From positions 1,736,001 to 1,800,000 of the forward strand of contig NZ_AP023366.1 in NCBI RefSeq assembly GCF_015097055.1: DNA of 64,000 nt. Reading direction: 5' to 3'. Within the stretch, counting starts at the first letter, position 1. Each line of letters opens with the position of its first letter. The notes under the pieces are model-generated. The model did no database searches. It saw nothing but the letters and a program-made list of their open reading frames with translations, and was not told the DNA's origin. Shown in pieces: positions 36,666 to 45,476 of the stretch. Both the position numbers and the translations under genes were made by a program. This stretch comes from Effusibacillus dendaii (GTDB lineage Bacteria > Bacillota > Bacilli > Tumebacillales > Effusibacillaceae).

Positions 36666-36700
36666 CCTGCCTGCCTCCCTGCATCAACCGTTGCCATTCA

Positions 36701-37156
36701 TTATGTTGGTGCATGATCGATACTGTACTGAATCATCGCCCCCATCTGTTCCGCAAAATCTATGACCAGTTCTATTGATTGTTCATCAAACGTGCGCAAA
36801 TGCCTGCACCCCACCAGCAATACCCCTTTTACACGTTCATTGATGGTGAGCGGAACGATGATGGCCGATTTTAAATTTTCTGCCAGCAAAATGGAATAGT
36901 CTTGCGGATCGTCGCCGCTTTTTGGAGTAAAGGATTTCAGTATCAGCGGCCGACCGGAGCGAATGACGCTGCCGGCGACCCCTTTATTTGGGCGCATCAC
37001 GATCCGCTTGAACCGGTCGTTTCGGTTTCCTGACGCATGACGCCAGTGAACTGTCTGGTTTTTCTCATCCGTCCATGCAAGGGCAGCAAAATCAGTGTCC
37101 GTCAGACGTCTGATCGTACTAAGACTTGCCTCCACATCCCCTTGTTGGCTCCCCAT
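36701..37156 (-). CDS. Single GAF-domain protein
   Basis: A 151-residue soluble protein consisting of one GAF domain (about 10-145): FAALAWTDEKNQTVHWRHASGN, MRPNKGVAGSVIRSGRPL, IIVPLTINERVKGVLLVGCR and FDEQSIELVIDFAEQMG. Stand-alone GAF proteins such as staphylococcal NreA bind small ligands and feed a partner sensor. I prefer ATG 37156; the ATG five codons up is inside its Shine-Dalgarno sequence (ATGGAGG). It shares a transcript with the chemoreceptor lacking an ectodomain. Ligand unknown. Confidence 0.8.
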   Translation of the reverse strand: MGSQQGDVEASLSTIRRLTDTDFAALAWTDEKNQTVHWRHASGNRNDRFKRIVMRPNKGVAGSVIRSGRPLILKSFTPKSGDDPQDYSILLAENLKSAIIVPLTINERVKGVLLVGCRHLRTFDEQSIELVIDFAEQMGAMIQYSIDHAPT

Positions 37157-37279
37157 CGTCGACGCCTCCATATATTACAAAATCATTGTTGCGACAGTTT
37201 GTTGCATTTATTCTACAAAGGAACAGCCAAAAAATGAGTCGGGGAAAACCCTGATTTCTCATTTAAAAAACCCTGAAAA

Positions 37280-37309
37280 CAAAAAGACCCTTCAGTTTGA
37301 AAGGTCTTC
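37280..37309 (-). terminator. Terminator of the hemEHY operon
   Basis: Minus strand AGACCTTTCAAACTGAAGGGTCT followed by TTTTTG, about 50 bases after the hemY stop. Confidence 0.7.
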
Positions 37310-37356
37310 CGGTTGATCTTCTGAGGTTTTCCACTCTGTGTGATGGATCTGCTTTA

Positions 37357-38955
37357 TCAATCCTGCAAAAATCGACTCGCGTTCTCCGCCGCCTGTTTGC
37401 CTTGCTGGATACAGTCAGGCAGGCCCAGCCCCGTAAAACCCGCACCCGCGAACAACAAGCCGGGAAATTGTTTGCCCGCCTGTTTCTCGAATTCCTCAAT
37501 CCGTTCCAAATGCCCTACTGTATACTGCGGCATCGACTTCCGCCAGCGGGTGATTCTTGTAAAGATAGGTTCAGCAGATATCCCCATCGTGTCCCGCAAA
37601 TCTTTCCGGACTTTTTGCACGATCAACTCATCCGGTTCCTCCACAATCGCTTCTTCTCCGGCACGACCCACGTAGCAGCGAATCAACACTTTATCTGCCG
37701 GTGCCGTATGCAGCCACTTCGAAGAAACCCAAGTGCAGGCCGTAATATCCCGTCCTTCCTTTTTCGGAACAACAAAACCGGTGCCGTCCAACGGAAATGA
37801 AATCTGCTCCTTGTGATAAGTCAGGACCACGGTTGCAACTGTGGAGTAAGGGATTTTTTCAAGGATTTTTGCTGCCGAAAAAGAAGCAGACAGCAATTTT
37901 GCACTCGTATATGCGGGAGTCGTCACAATCACTGTATGCGCTTCATAAACGGCGCCATCCTGCATCACGACCTGATACCGCGGCGACTCCGCGTCCCCTT
38001 CTTGCCCCACCAACGGCGCCACAGATCGTACCGCCGCGTTTGTCAGAATCGATTCCTTTCCGACAGCATCCGCCAGGGTTTCGATCAACTGGGATAAACC
38101 ACCCCGGAGGGAAAGAAAAACCGTATTCGGGATCGCCTTTTTCACAGCGGTTGCGCTTGTAACCTGTCCGCTTGCGGCAGCAGGAGCGCTTCCCGTTTCC
38201 GACCGGGCAACCGCCCCGCCAGCAGTTGCCCCTCCAGTTACGTCGGATGGTTCGTTTCCTGCCGCATGTTGAGGCTCCGTTCTTGCCGCCGACTGCGCTT
38301 TCGCCTGTTTCGCTTGGGCCAACATGCCTCGGATCAAACTGCCGTGTTGTTTTTCAAGCGACTCGAACTGAGGGAATGTCGCCCGTAAACTTAACTGGCG
38401 GGAATCTCCCGCATAAATACCGGCCAACAGAGGTTCCGCCATTGAATCCACCACTTCATTGCCCAACCGGCGAGCCAAAAAACCGCCCAGCGACTGATCG
38501 CCCTCCTGCTCCGAACGAGGCATGAACAGATCCATGGCAGCACGGATTTTGGCGCTAACCGATAACAACCCGGTTGTGGCAAAGGGAACAAACTGGGTAG
38601 GAATTCCGATATTCAATCCGGCCGGAATGCGGTGCAATTTGCCGTTTTTCAAAATATACGTTTTTCTCGCCGCCGGATTGGTGCCAACCAGCTCGCTCTG
38701 CAGTCCCAACTCCAGACACAGGTTTAAAGCGGCCGGTTTGCGGGCCAGGAAGGAATCAGGCCCCTTCTCCATCACAAAACCGTCAAACAAATCGGTCTGT
38801 ACCTTGCCTCCCAATTGACTTTCGCTTTCTACGACCAAAACACGCAGCGGCAGATTTTTCTCGCACGCTTCCTTTTTCAAATAGTAGGCTGCGCTTAAAC
38901 CGGTGATCCCTCCGCCAATCACAATCGCCAATTTTTCAGCGGATGACTCCGTCAT
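37357..38955 (-). CDS. hemY: Coproporphyrinogen III oxidase / protoporphyrinogen oxidase, FAD-dependent
   Basis: A 532-residue flavoenzyme that oxidises the porphyrinogen in the coproporphyrin-dependent heme route. The FAD motif is VIGGGITGLSAAYYLKKE at residue 11; EKGPDSFLARKP follows near 70, and GLLFAGAGFTGLGLPDCIQQGKQAAE closes the FAD site. Residues of about 225-275 form an Ala/Gly/Ser/Thr-rich insertion (for example SETGSAPAAASGQVTS) between the substrate-domain halves that Gram-positive HemY normally lacks. The start ATG overlaps the hemH stop by two bases of ATGA. Third gene of hemE-hemH-hemY. Confidence 0.93.
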   Translation of the reverse strand: MTESSAEKLAIVIGGGITGLSAAYYLKKEACEKNLPLRVLVVESESQLGGKVQTDLFDGFVMEKGPDSFLARKPAALNLCLELGLQSELVGTNPAARKTYILKNGKLHRIPAGLNIGIPTQFVPFATTGLLSVSAKIRAAMDLFMPRSEQEGDQSLGGFLARRLGNEVVDSMAEPLLAGIYAGDSRQLSLRATFPQFESLEKQHGSLIRGMLAQAKQAKAQSAARTEPQHAAGNEPSDVTGGATAGGAVARSETGSAPAAASGQVTSATAVKKAIPNTVFLSLRGGLSQLIETLADAVGKESILTNAAVRSVAPLVGQEGDAESPRYQVVMQDGAVYEAHTVIVTTPAYTSAKLLSASFSAAKILEKIPYSTVATVVLTYHKEQISFPLDGTGFVVPKKEGRDITACTWVSSKWLHTAPADKVLIRCYVGRAGEEAIVEEPDELIVQKVRKDLRDTMGISAEPIFTRITRWRKSMPQYTVGHLERIEEFEKQAGKQFPGLLFAGAGFTGLGLPDCIQQGKQAAENASRFLQD

Positions 38956-39890
38956 AACAATCCTTCTTTCTTTGCTTGCTCCCTGACAACAGATGCCAAT
39001 GTCTGCAGAAAATCCGCATCCGCATTAAACATCGCCGTGCGCAGCAGTTTGATCCCCAGCTCTTTGGCAAGCCCTTGACATTCAATGTCAATATCGTACA
39101 GAACCTCCAAGTGATCGGCGACAAAACCAATTGCCGAAATGATCACATTGCGTACGCCTTGCTCCTTCAGTTCCCGCAAAACATCGAGCACATCGGGACC
39201 TAACCACGGATCTGCCGTCCGTCCCGCACTCTGCCAGGCAAAACTCCACCGTTTCTGCTCAATCCGCTCCGCCAGCGCAGATGCTGTGGCTGTCAATTGG
39301 TTTGGATACGGATCGTTTAGCTGTAAAATCCGCTCTGGCAGACTATGAGCCGTAAACAGAACATGCAGGTTTTCCCTTTCCGCATCGGAAAACTGTTTTA
39401 ACGCCGCTAACAGCCGTTTTTCCAAACCGTTCAGGAACAGCGGATGCAGGTGCCATTCCCGGACAAACGTAAAGGCGGGCGTCCCATGTTCCGCTGCTCC
39501 TTTTTCAGCAGCCGAAATGTAAGTTCCCACGCTCATCGACGAATAATGCGGCGCCAGCACGATGCCAACCGCTTTCTGAATTCCGTCATCCGCCATTTGT
39601 TTTACCGTATCTTCAATAAACGGATTGTTGTGCTTCATGCCGGTATAAACGCGGTACGTGACACCGTCTCTCGACTCGTTGAGCAGCCGCTCCAAACCTT
39701 CTGTTTGCTTTTTTGTAATTTCGTTCAACGGCGATACCCCGCCGATTCGCCTGTATCGTTCCGTCAGGTCGTTCAGCAGCTCCGGAGTAGGCTTATGACC
39801 GCGCCGGATATGGGTGTAATAGGCTTCCACCTGCTCCAAACTTTCAGGAGTCCCATAAGCCATGGCAAGGACTCCAATCTGGTTGCTCAT
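38952..39890 (-). CDS. hemH: Coproporphyrin III ferrochelatase
   Basis: A 312-residue ferrochelatase that inserts iron into the porphyrin. Signatures: VLAMAYGTPESLEQVEAYYTHIRRG at the N-terminus, GMKHNNPFIEDTV near 82 and the catalytic histidine region FTAHSLPERI near 183, with the acidic FVADHLEVLYDIDIE near 255. In hemQ-containing Gram-positives the substrate is coproporphyrin III. I choose ATG 39890 after GAGGAGG. Translationally coupled to hemY. Confidence 0.94.
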   Translation of the reverse strand: MSNQIGVLAMAYGTPESLEQVEAYYTHIRRGHKPTPELLNDLTERYRRIGGVSPLNEITKKQTEGLERLLNESRDGVTYRVYTGMKHNNPFIEDTVKQMADDGIQKAVGIVLAPHYSSMSVGTYISAAEKGAAEHGTPAFTFVREWHLHPLFLNGLEKRLLAALKQFSDAERENLHVLFTAHSLPERILQLNDPYPNQLTATASALAERIEQKRWSFAWQSAGRTADPWLGPDVLDVLRELKEQGVRNVIISAIGFVADHLEVLYDIDIECQGLAKELGIKLLRTAMFNADADFLQTLASVVREQAKKEGLL

Positions 39891-39924
39891 TTCCAATCCT
39901 CCTCAAACCAATCGGTCCGGATGT

Positions 39925-40989
39925 TTACCGAACCGATGAACTGTAACTGTGCACGAATTCTGTCAATCGCTGCAGCGTCTCCACTTTCACTTCCGGGAAC
40001 ACCCCGTGCCCCAGATTAAAAATATAGCCCGCCTGCTGCATGCCCAAATCGAGAACTTCTTTCGCTTTCTGTTCCACTACCTGCTGCGGAGCCATCAAAA
40101 CGGCAGGATCCAGATTTCCCTGCAGGGCAAAATCGAACCCTACCCGATTTCTTGCCGCATCAAGCGGCACCCGCCAGTCGACACCGATCACGTCAATCGG
40201 CAGTTCCTTCCATACGGACAACAGTTCACCCGTATTGATTCCGAAATAGATAACCGGTGCGCCAATTCCCCGCAGTTCCTCAAAAATCCGCCGCATCGTC
40301 GGCCATACATACTGCCTGTAATCGATCGGCGACAAGCTTCCGATCCAGCTGTCGAACACCTGGATCGCTTGGGCGCCGGCCGCCACTTGTCCTTTCATAT
40401 ATGTAACAATCATCCGCCCCAACTTGTCCATCAGTGCGTTCCATACGTCAGGCGCCGCATACATCATCTGTTTTGTTTTGTGGTAATTTTTTGAGGGACC
40501 GCCCTCAATCATATAGCTTGCCAGCGTGAAAGGTGCTCCCGCAAAGCCGATTAACGGCACATTCAACTCACGGCGAAGGATGCGGATCGTTTCCAACGTC
40601 TTCGGCAGATCCCCCTCCGGGTCAATGTCGCGCAGCTTCTCTACATCTGATGTGTGTTGAATCGGGTTGGCAATGACAGGCCCATAACCGCCTTTTATAT
40701 CCACATCAACACCCATCGCTTTGACAGGGATCATAATGTCAGAAAAAAGAATGGCCGCATCCACGTTCAACTGTTGAATCGGCAAAAGCGTCACTTCCGC
40801 ACAGACTTCCGGAATTTCACAAATCTCCATCAAACTGTACTTCTCCCGGATTTTGCGGTATTCCGGTTGATAGCGCCCCGCTTGCCGCATGTACCATACC
40901 GGCGTATAATCGACCGGCTGGCGTCGGCAAGCCCGTAAAAATGTATCATTAAATGCCATTCTGTTCACCACTTCGTCATTTTTAGACAT
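39925..40989 (-). CDS. hemE: Uroporphyrinogen decarboxylase
   Basis: A 354-residue TIM-barrel enzyme that makes coproporphyrinogen III. Signature [16 protein letters not shown] near residue 30, [14 protein letters not shown] near 80, and [17 protein letters not shown] near 145 are intact. The start is either ATG 40989 (AAGGAAG upstream; the N-terminus MSKNDEVV resembles B. subtilis HemE) or ATG 40956 (MAFNDTF). First gene of the operon; divergent from hemQ. Confidence 0.95.
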   Translation of the reverse strand: MSKNDEVVNRMAFNDTFLRACRRQPVDYTPVWYMRQAGRYQPEYRKIREKYSLMEICEIPEVCAEVTLLPIQQLNVDAAILFSDIMIPVKAMGVDVDIKGGYGPVIANPIQHTSDVEKLRDIDPEGDLPKTLETIRILRRELNVPLIGFAGAPFTLASYMIEGGPSKNYHKTKQMMYAAPDVWNALMDKLGRMIVTYMKGQVAAGAQAIQVFDSWIGSLSPIDYRQYVWPTMRRIFEELRGIGAPVIYFGINTGELLSVWKELPIDVIGVDWRVPLDAARNRVGFDFALQGNLDPAVLMAPQQVVEQKAKEVLDLGMQQAGYIFNLGHGVFPEVKVETLQRLTEFVHSYSSSVR

Positions 40990-41067
40990 ATTATAACTTA
41001 CTTCCTTTATACCTTAAGCAAGCTGCCAGAGGCAAATGAACATCCTGTGAATGACCTCCTGTCCTCC

Positions 41068-41095
41068 TTGAAGCCTGTTTTCCGTATGCTATACT
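41068..41095 (+). promoter_or_regulatory. Sigma-A promoter of hemQ
   Basis: TTGAAG and TATACT are separated by 16 bases, 32 bases before the hemQ start codon. Confidence 0.6.
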
Positions 41096-41126
41096 TGTTT
41101 CTATATGGAACAAGGAGTGGATACAT

Positions 41127-41876
41127 ATGAGTCAAGTATTGCACGCATTAGACGGTTGGTATATGCTGCACGATTTCCGTACAATTGATTGGAGCTCCTG
41201 GCGGGCACGTTCAAAAGAGGAACGGCAGGCGGCCCTCGATGAACTGTCCAGTCTGCTGGCGGAATGGAAGCAAATCGAAGACCAAAACGAAGGCAGCACC
41301 GCCCTTTATACAATCGTCGGCCACAAGGCAGACCTGTTGTTTCTCAATCTTCGGCCTGCGTTAGAGGATCTTGGAAAAGTCGAAACAGCGCTCAACAAAA
41401 CAAAAATTGCCGAATCCATGTTTTCCGGCTATTCCTACCTGTCGGTCGTGGAGCTTGGCAACTATCTGCCGCGCGAAGGGTTCGATCCGTACCAGGATCC
41501 CGCTATTCGGAACCGACTTTACCCCAAACTTCCCCAAACGAACAACATCTGTTTCTATCCCATGAACAAAAAGCGGGAAGGAAACGACAACTGGTATTCA
41601 CTGCCGCTTGAACAGCGCCGCGAGTTGATGCGGGCGCACGGCTTAACCGGTCGCCAATACGCGGGGAAAGTCACCCAAATCGTATCCGGTTCGACAGGTC
41701 TGGATGATTGGGAATGGGGAGTTACGTTGTTCTCCGACGACCCGATTCAATTTAAACGAATCGTTTATGAGATGCGCTTTGATGAAGTCAGCGCCCGTTA
41801 CGGTGAATTCGGTGAATTCCTGGTGGGCAGCCGGTTGACATCCGAACAGGTAAGCCCCTACTTTGAAGTTAAATAG
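41127..41876 (+). CDS. hemQ: Coproheme decarboxylase (HemQ/ChdC)
   Basis: A 249-residue chlorite-dismutase-fold enzyme that converts coproheme to heme b with peroxide. The proximal heme ligand is His171 in MRAHGLTGRQYAGKV; the catalytic tyrosine region is MFSGYSYLSVVELGNYLP near 105-120. The active-site pattern (no distal Arg, Tyr present) is that of ChdC rather than chlorite dismutase. AAGGAG precedes the ATG. It is divergent from hemEHY, completing the Gram-positive heme branch, and runs toward the PII gene with a 45-base gap and no obvious terminator. Confidence 0.94.
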   Translation: MSQVLHALDGWYMLHDFRTIDWSSWRARSKEERQAALDELSSLLAEWKQIEDQNEGSTALYTIVGHKADLLFLNLRPALEDLGKVETALNKTKIAESMFSGYSYLSVVELGNYLPREGFDPYQDPAIRNRLYPKLPQTNNICFYPMNKKREGNDNWYSLPLEQRRELMRAHGLTGRQYAGKVTQIVSGSTGLDDWEWGVTLFSDDPIQFKRIVYEMRFDEVSARYGEFGEFLVGSRLTSEQVSPYFEVK

Positions 41877-41921
41877 GAGCAGCATCCTTACATTTGTTGC
41901 TTGAAACCGGAGGAATCGCCC

Positions 41922-42272
41922 ATGAAAAAAATCGAAGCCATCATTCGTCCTGAAAAATTGCAAGAGGTCATTGCGGGACTGCGCGAAGTCGGCATCACCG
42001 CATTTACCGTTTTGCAAGCACAGGGACGGGGTCAGCAAAAAAACACCAGCGGCGTCTACCGCGGTCACGCCTATTCGATCACTCTCCACCCGAAACTAAA
42101 GATGGAAATGGTGGTTTCAAACGAAAACGTCAAACCGGCGGTCGAAGCTATTATCAAAGCAGCCCAGACAGGCGAAATGGGAGACGGTAAAATTTTCGTC
42201 TATCCCGTTGAAGAAGCCTACAATATTCGGACCGGAAGCATGGACGAAACGATTGACGAATTAAATCGCTGA
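41922..42272 (+). CDS. glnK: PII-type nitrogen regulatory protein
   Basis: A 116-residue trimeric PII signal protein. KKIEAIIRPEKLQEVIAGL is the family start and GDGKIFVYPVEEAYNIRTGSMDE is the ATP/2-oxoglutarate C-motif. The T-loop (residues 38-55, QGRGQQKNTSGVYRGHAYS) keeps the tyrosine before RG but lacks the usual ExYRGxEY pattern, so uridylylation is unlikely. ATG 41922 lies behind GGAGG; a start seven codons earlier lacks one. Its neighbour amtB is the typical binding partner. It ends at its own terminator, so amtB has a separate promoter. Confidence 0.9.
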   Translation: MKKIEAIIRPEKLQEVIAGLREVGITAFTVLQAQGRGQQKNTSGVYRGHAYSITLHPKLKMEMVVSNENVKPAVEAIIKAAQTGEMGDGKIFVYPVEEAYNIRTGSMDETIDELNR

Positions 42273-42280
42273 CCGATTCG

Positions 42281-42320
42281 ATTACGGACACTGCCCTTCG
42301 GGAGACATTGTCCGTAATTT
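42281..42320 (+). terminator. Terminator between the PII gene and amtB
   Basis: ATTACGGACA and TGTCCGTAAT form a perfect ten-base stem, followed by TTTTGT. Confidence 0.75.
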
Positions 42321-42333
42321 TGTCAACTTTATA

Positions 42334-42350
42334 TGTAATGTTTTCTAACA
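42334..42350 (+). promoter_or_regulatory. TnrA/GlnR-type operator
   Basis: TGTAATGTTTTCTAACA fits the published TnrA/GlnR consensus TGTNAN7TNACA at every fixed position. It is centred about 50 bases upstream of the inferred amtB transcription start, the place from which TnrA activates in B. subtilis. Confidence 0.8.
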
Positions 42351-42357
42351 TAAAAGG

Positions 42358-42385
42358 TTGACAATAGTGACGCAACCAGTATACT
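42358..42385 (+). promoter_or_regulatory. Sigma-A promoter of amtB
   Basis: TTGACA and TATACT, 16 bases apart, directly downstream of the TnrA/GlnR box and 42 bases ahead of the amtB start codon. Confidence 0.75.
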
Positions 42386-42426
42386 TAACGGAAGAGAGGG
42401 AAATCAACAATAGGGGTGGAACATCA

Positions 42427-43728
42427 ATGGACAACGTCGTCATTGGTTTAAATACGGTATGGGTTGTATTGGCTGCCGCGATGATCGTGTTTATGGAAGG
42501 TGGCTTCAGTCTTTTAGAAGCCGGACTTGTTCGCACCAAAAACGCCGTCAACGTAACAATGAAAATTTTCGTCGATCTGACATTTGGCGCATTAGCTTTT
42601 TATCTGGTCGGGTTTGCGTTCATGTTCGGCGGAGATTGGTCTGGTGTGCTGGGAATTGATTTCAGCGCCACCAGCACGGGAGTCACCCCCAACCAGCTTC
42701 CCATCTCCGCTTTCGTTCTGTTCCAAATTGCATTCGCTATGGCGGTTGCTTCCATCATATCGGGTGCCGTAGCAGAGCGGATGAAATTTTCCGCCTATAT
42801 TGTAACCGTTATGGTGGTCTGCGGAATTCTCTATCCGATCTCCGGCCACTGGATCTGGGGCGGCGGTTGGCTGCAGCAGCTTGGCATGAAAGATTTTGCA
42901 GGTTCGGCAGCGATTCACGCGATGGGAGGATTCGCCGCTTTCGCGCTGGCCATGGTACTCGGTCCGCGCAAGAACCGTTTTAACAAAGATGGCAGCGTAA
43001 ACGTGTTTGCCCCCAGCAACATTCCGCTTGCATCGGCTGGCGCTTTCATCCTCTGGTTCGGCTGGTTCGGATTTAATGCAGGAAGTACATTAAACGCGCT
43101 GGACAGCAATCTGTCCCACATTGCGCTGAACACATTTTTGGCAGCGGCATCAGGTGGTGCGTCTGCCGTATTATACACGATGGCTCGCTTTAAAGTGGCA
43201 GATCCGAGCATGGCCATCAACGGTTCGTTGGCTGGTCTGGTTGCGATTACTGCCGGTTGCGCCTATGTCGGTCCAAAATCAGCCATTTTAATCGGTTTCA
43301 TCGCAGGTGTACTGGTGATTCTGGCAACTGGCTGGGTTGATAAAATGAAAGTGGACGATCCGGTTGGCGCGGTCGCAGTACACGGTTTCAACGGCGCCTT
43401 CGGAACGATTGCGGTTGGGCTGTTCGATACGCAGCAAGGCTTGTTTTTTACAGGCAGCAGCAAACTTCTCATGGTTCAAATAGCAGGGGTTTTGGTCGCC
43501 TGCGTCTGGGGATTCGTGACCGCTTACGGATTGGGCATCCTCATCAAGAAGTCGATCGGCATCCGTGTCACCGCCTCGCAGGAAGAAGAAGGACTCGATG
43601 TGATTGCACATGGCATTCCGGCGTACAACGAACTGGAACGTTTCAGTGACACCGGCGCAGTCGAATATTTCGCGGCATCTCTCGAACCAACTCAGCAAAA
43701 ACCGATACTGCAGATGCAAAACAAGTAA
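42427..43728 (+). CDS. amtB: Ammonium transporter
   Basis: A 433-residue channel protein with eleven membrane helices. Visible family features: FMEGGFSLLEAGLVRTKNAVN near residue 17, ISGHWIWGGGWLQQLGMKDFAGSAAIHAMGGFAAF near 140-175 (phenylalanine gate and first pore histidine in IHAMGG), WFGWFGFNAGS near 215 and GAVAVHGFNGAFGTIAVGLF near 320 (second pore histidine). Cytoplasmic tail after 385 (EEEGLDVIAHGIPAYNELERF) is extended. The start is ATG 42427 after GGGGTGG; the longer frame covers the promoter itself. Expression is expected under nitrogen limitation, given the box upstream. Confidence 0.94.
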   Translation: MDNVVIGLNTVWVVLAAAMIVFMEGGFSLLEAGLVRTKNAVNVTMKIFVDLTFGALAFYLVGFAFMFGGDWSGVLGIDFSATSTGVTPNQLPISAFVLFQIAFAMAVASIISGAVAERMKFSAYIVTVMVVCGILYPISGHWIWGGGWLQQLGMKDFAGSAAIHAMGGFAAFALAMVLGPRKNRFNKDGSVNVFAPSNIPLASAGAFILWFGWFGFNAGSTLNALDSNLSHIALNTFLAAASGGASAVLYTMARFKVADPSMAINGSLAGLVAITAGCAYVGPKSAILIGFIAGVLVILATGWVDKMKVDDPVGAVAVHGFNGAFGTIAVGLFDTQQGLFFTGSSKLLMVQIAGVLVACVWGFVTAYGLGILIKKSIGIRVTASQEEEGLDVIAHGIPAYNELERFSDTGAVEYFAASLEPTQQKPILQMQNK

Positions 43729-43762
43729 GCAGATCAAGATATATAGATTCCTATCGACGAAA

Positions 43763-43790
43763 AAAACCGCCCACTTCGGCGGTTTTCTCT
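43763..43790. terminator. Bidirectional terminator between amtB and the ThDP enzyme gene
   Basis: AAAACCGCC, loop, GGCGGTTTT with A and T runs on both sides. Confidence 0.75.
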
Positions 43791-43811
43791 GTTTTAGAAC
43801 AGATCAGTCGA

Positions 43812-45476
43812 TCAATAAGTAGCCCCCTGCAAAAATTTCACCCGTTCTCCCATTGGCGGGATTTCATTTCCTTCTACTATCACTTCCACTACTACCGGCC
43901 CTTCCGCCGCTAGCCATTCTTCCAGATGTTGCGGTTGCAAATCAGCCAGTGAATGGACCTTCACTGTTCGTACACCAAGCGCTTCCATTGCATCGGCAAT
44001 CGAGACGCGCTCTTGCGAAAAACGGTCTGGACAGCGTTTGTACTGCAGGTTGTGACCGTGGTACACCATGCCCAAGCGAGCATTGTTAATAATCACAAAT
44101 ACGATCGGCAGTTTGTATTCTTTTGCTGTCATGATTTCCATGCCATGCATAAAGAAACAGCCGTCACCGCTGATGCAAACGGTCGGACGGGCAGGATCGG
44201 CCAACTTTGCTCCTATTACGCCGGAAATTCCTGAGCCCATTCCGCCAAGACTAATATCCAAATCAAATTGTTGATCGTCCACGATCTTTAAGTACTGGAT
44301 GGAGTATGTCATCATCTCGCCAATATCCACATAAAACCTGGTATCGCCGGGGGCGCAGGCACTGAGCTGGCGAATCGCAAGTTCCGTATTCCAACCTGCG
44401 TGATCTTCGTCAAACGGTTTTTCATAGCGAAGATTCTCCGGCAGACCATACATCATGGATTGATTTTCTTTTGACCCTGTTTCGTTTTCAATTTCACGCA
44501 ACAGTTGTTCGATTACGATTTCGGCGTCTCCATGAACAGCCAAATCAGGTTCAAAGTTTTTGCCAAATTCTTTTTTATCAATATCCACATGAACCAGCCT
44601 TTTACCTGCAACCAGTTTGGGTTCCCAATTGGCAGTCTCTGATTCCCCCAAACTCGAACCGATCACCATCAGCAGATCATGTTTCGTGTCATTTAAGAAT
44701 TCAATCGCCTCCGCATTTCCCGACATCCCGTAAACACCAAGCGACAGAGGGTGATTTTCCGGGAAAGCCCCCTTTCCGCGCGGCGTTGTGGCAACCTTCC
44801 AGCCAGTCGTTTCAGCCAAACGGACAATCAGACTACTCGCAGATTTTGCGCCATGCCCCAACAACAAGGCGCCTTGGCTTCCCGTTTCTGTAACGATCTG
44901 CAGCAGTTGTTCCATTGCCTCCGGCTCTGGCTTTATCCGCACAGGCTTCGTAACGGTTGGCAAAATCGGTTCCCCGATATCCGTCATTTGTACATCGATC
45001 GGAATTGCCAGATGGACCGGTCCTGGCACCCCGCTAATCGCTGTCTCATAAGCTTGTGCCAGTATATCCGGTAATTTTTGGGGATCGAATACGATCGTGC
45101 TCATTTTCGTAATCGAAGCGAAAATCGGCTCGGCAACCAGTTCCTGCCCGGCACCTTTACCGATTTTTTTAGTCGGCACGGAACCGGTTATAAACAACAC
45201 AGGCAGCTTTTCCTTCCAGGCATTGGCGGCTGCCGTTACGAGATTGGTGGCACCGGGACCACTTGATCCCACACAGACCGAAGGTGCTCCGGTAACTCGC
45301 GTATAAGCGCATGCCATATACCCGGCCCCTGTTTCATGTTTTGCGATAATCGGCTCCATTTCCGGTATATCGATCAACGCATCATAAAGTGCATTAATGG
45401 AACCCGCCGGAATTCCAAACACATACCGCAAACCGTTTTGTGCCAGAAATCGCAATCCTGCTTCAATCGATCTCAT
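43812..45476 (-). CDS. Thiamine-diphosphate enzyme, acetolactate-synthase-like
   Basis: A 554-residue enzyme with the three-domain ThDP layout. The catalytic glutamate is in IIAKHETGAGYMACAYTR near residue 50, the middle domain is at about 190-330, and the ThDP-Mg site is GDGCFFMHGMEIMTAKEYKLPIVFVIINNA near 425-455. No ilvN-type small subunit follows and ilv genes are absent, so a catabolic or specialised decarboxylase/carboligase is more likely than branched-chain synthesis. The ATG at 45476, after GGAGGAC, lies within the last codons of the histidine kinase gene (14-base overlap), so it is translationally coupled to a two-component system. Confidence 0.82.
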   Translation of the reverse strand: MRSIEAGLRFLAQNGLRYVFGIPAGSINALYDALIDIPEMEPIIAKHETGAGYMACAYTRVTGAPSVCVGSSGPGATNLVTAAANAWKEKLPVLFITGSVPTKKIGKGAGQELVAEPIFASITKMSTIVFDPQKLPDILAQAYETAISGVPGPVHLAIPIDVQMTDIGEPILPTVTKPVRIKPEPEAMEQLLQIVTETGSQGALLLGHGAKSASSLIVRLAETTGWKVATTPRGKGAFPENHPLSLGVYGMSGNAEAIEFLNDTKHDLLMVIGSSLGESETANWEPKLVAGKRLVHVDIDKKEFGKNFEPDLAVHGDAEIVIEQLLREIENETGSKENQSMMYGLPENLRYEKPFDEDHAGWNTELAIRQLSACAPGDTRFYVDIGEMMTYSIQYLKIVDDQQFDLDISLGGMGSGISGVIGAKLADPARPTVCISGDGCFFMHGMEIMTAKEYKLPIVFVIINNARLGMVYHGHNLQYKRCPDRFSQERVSIADAMEALGVRTVKVHSLADLQPQHLEEWLAAEGPVVVEVIVEGNEIPPMGERVKFLQGATY

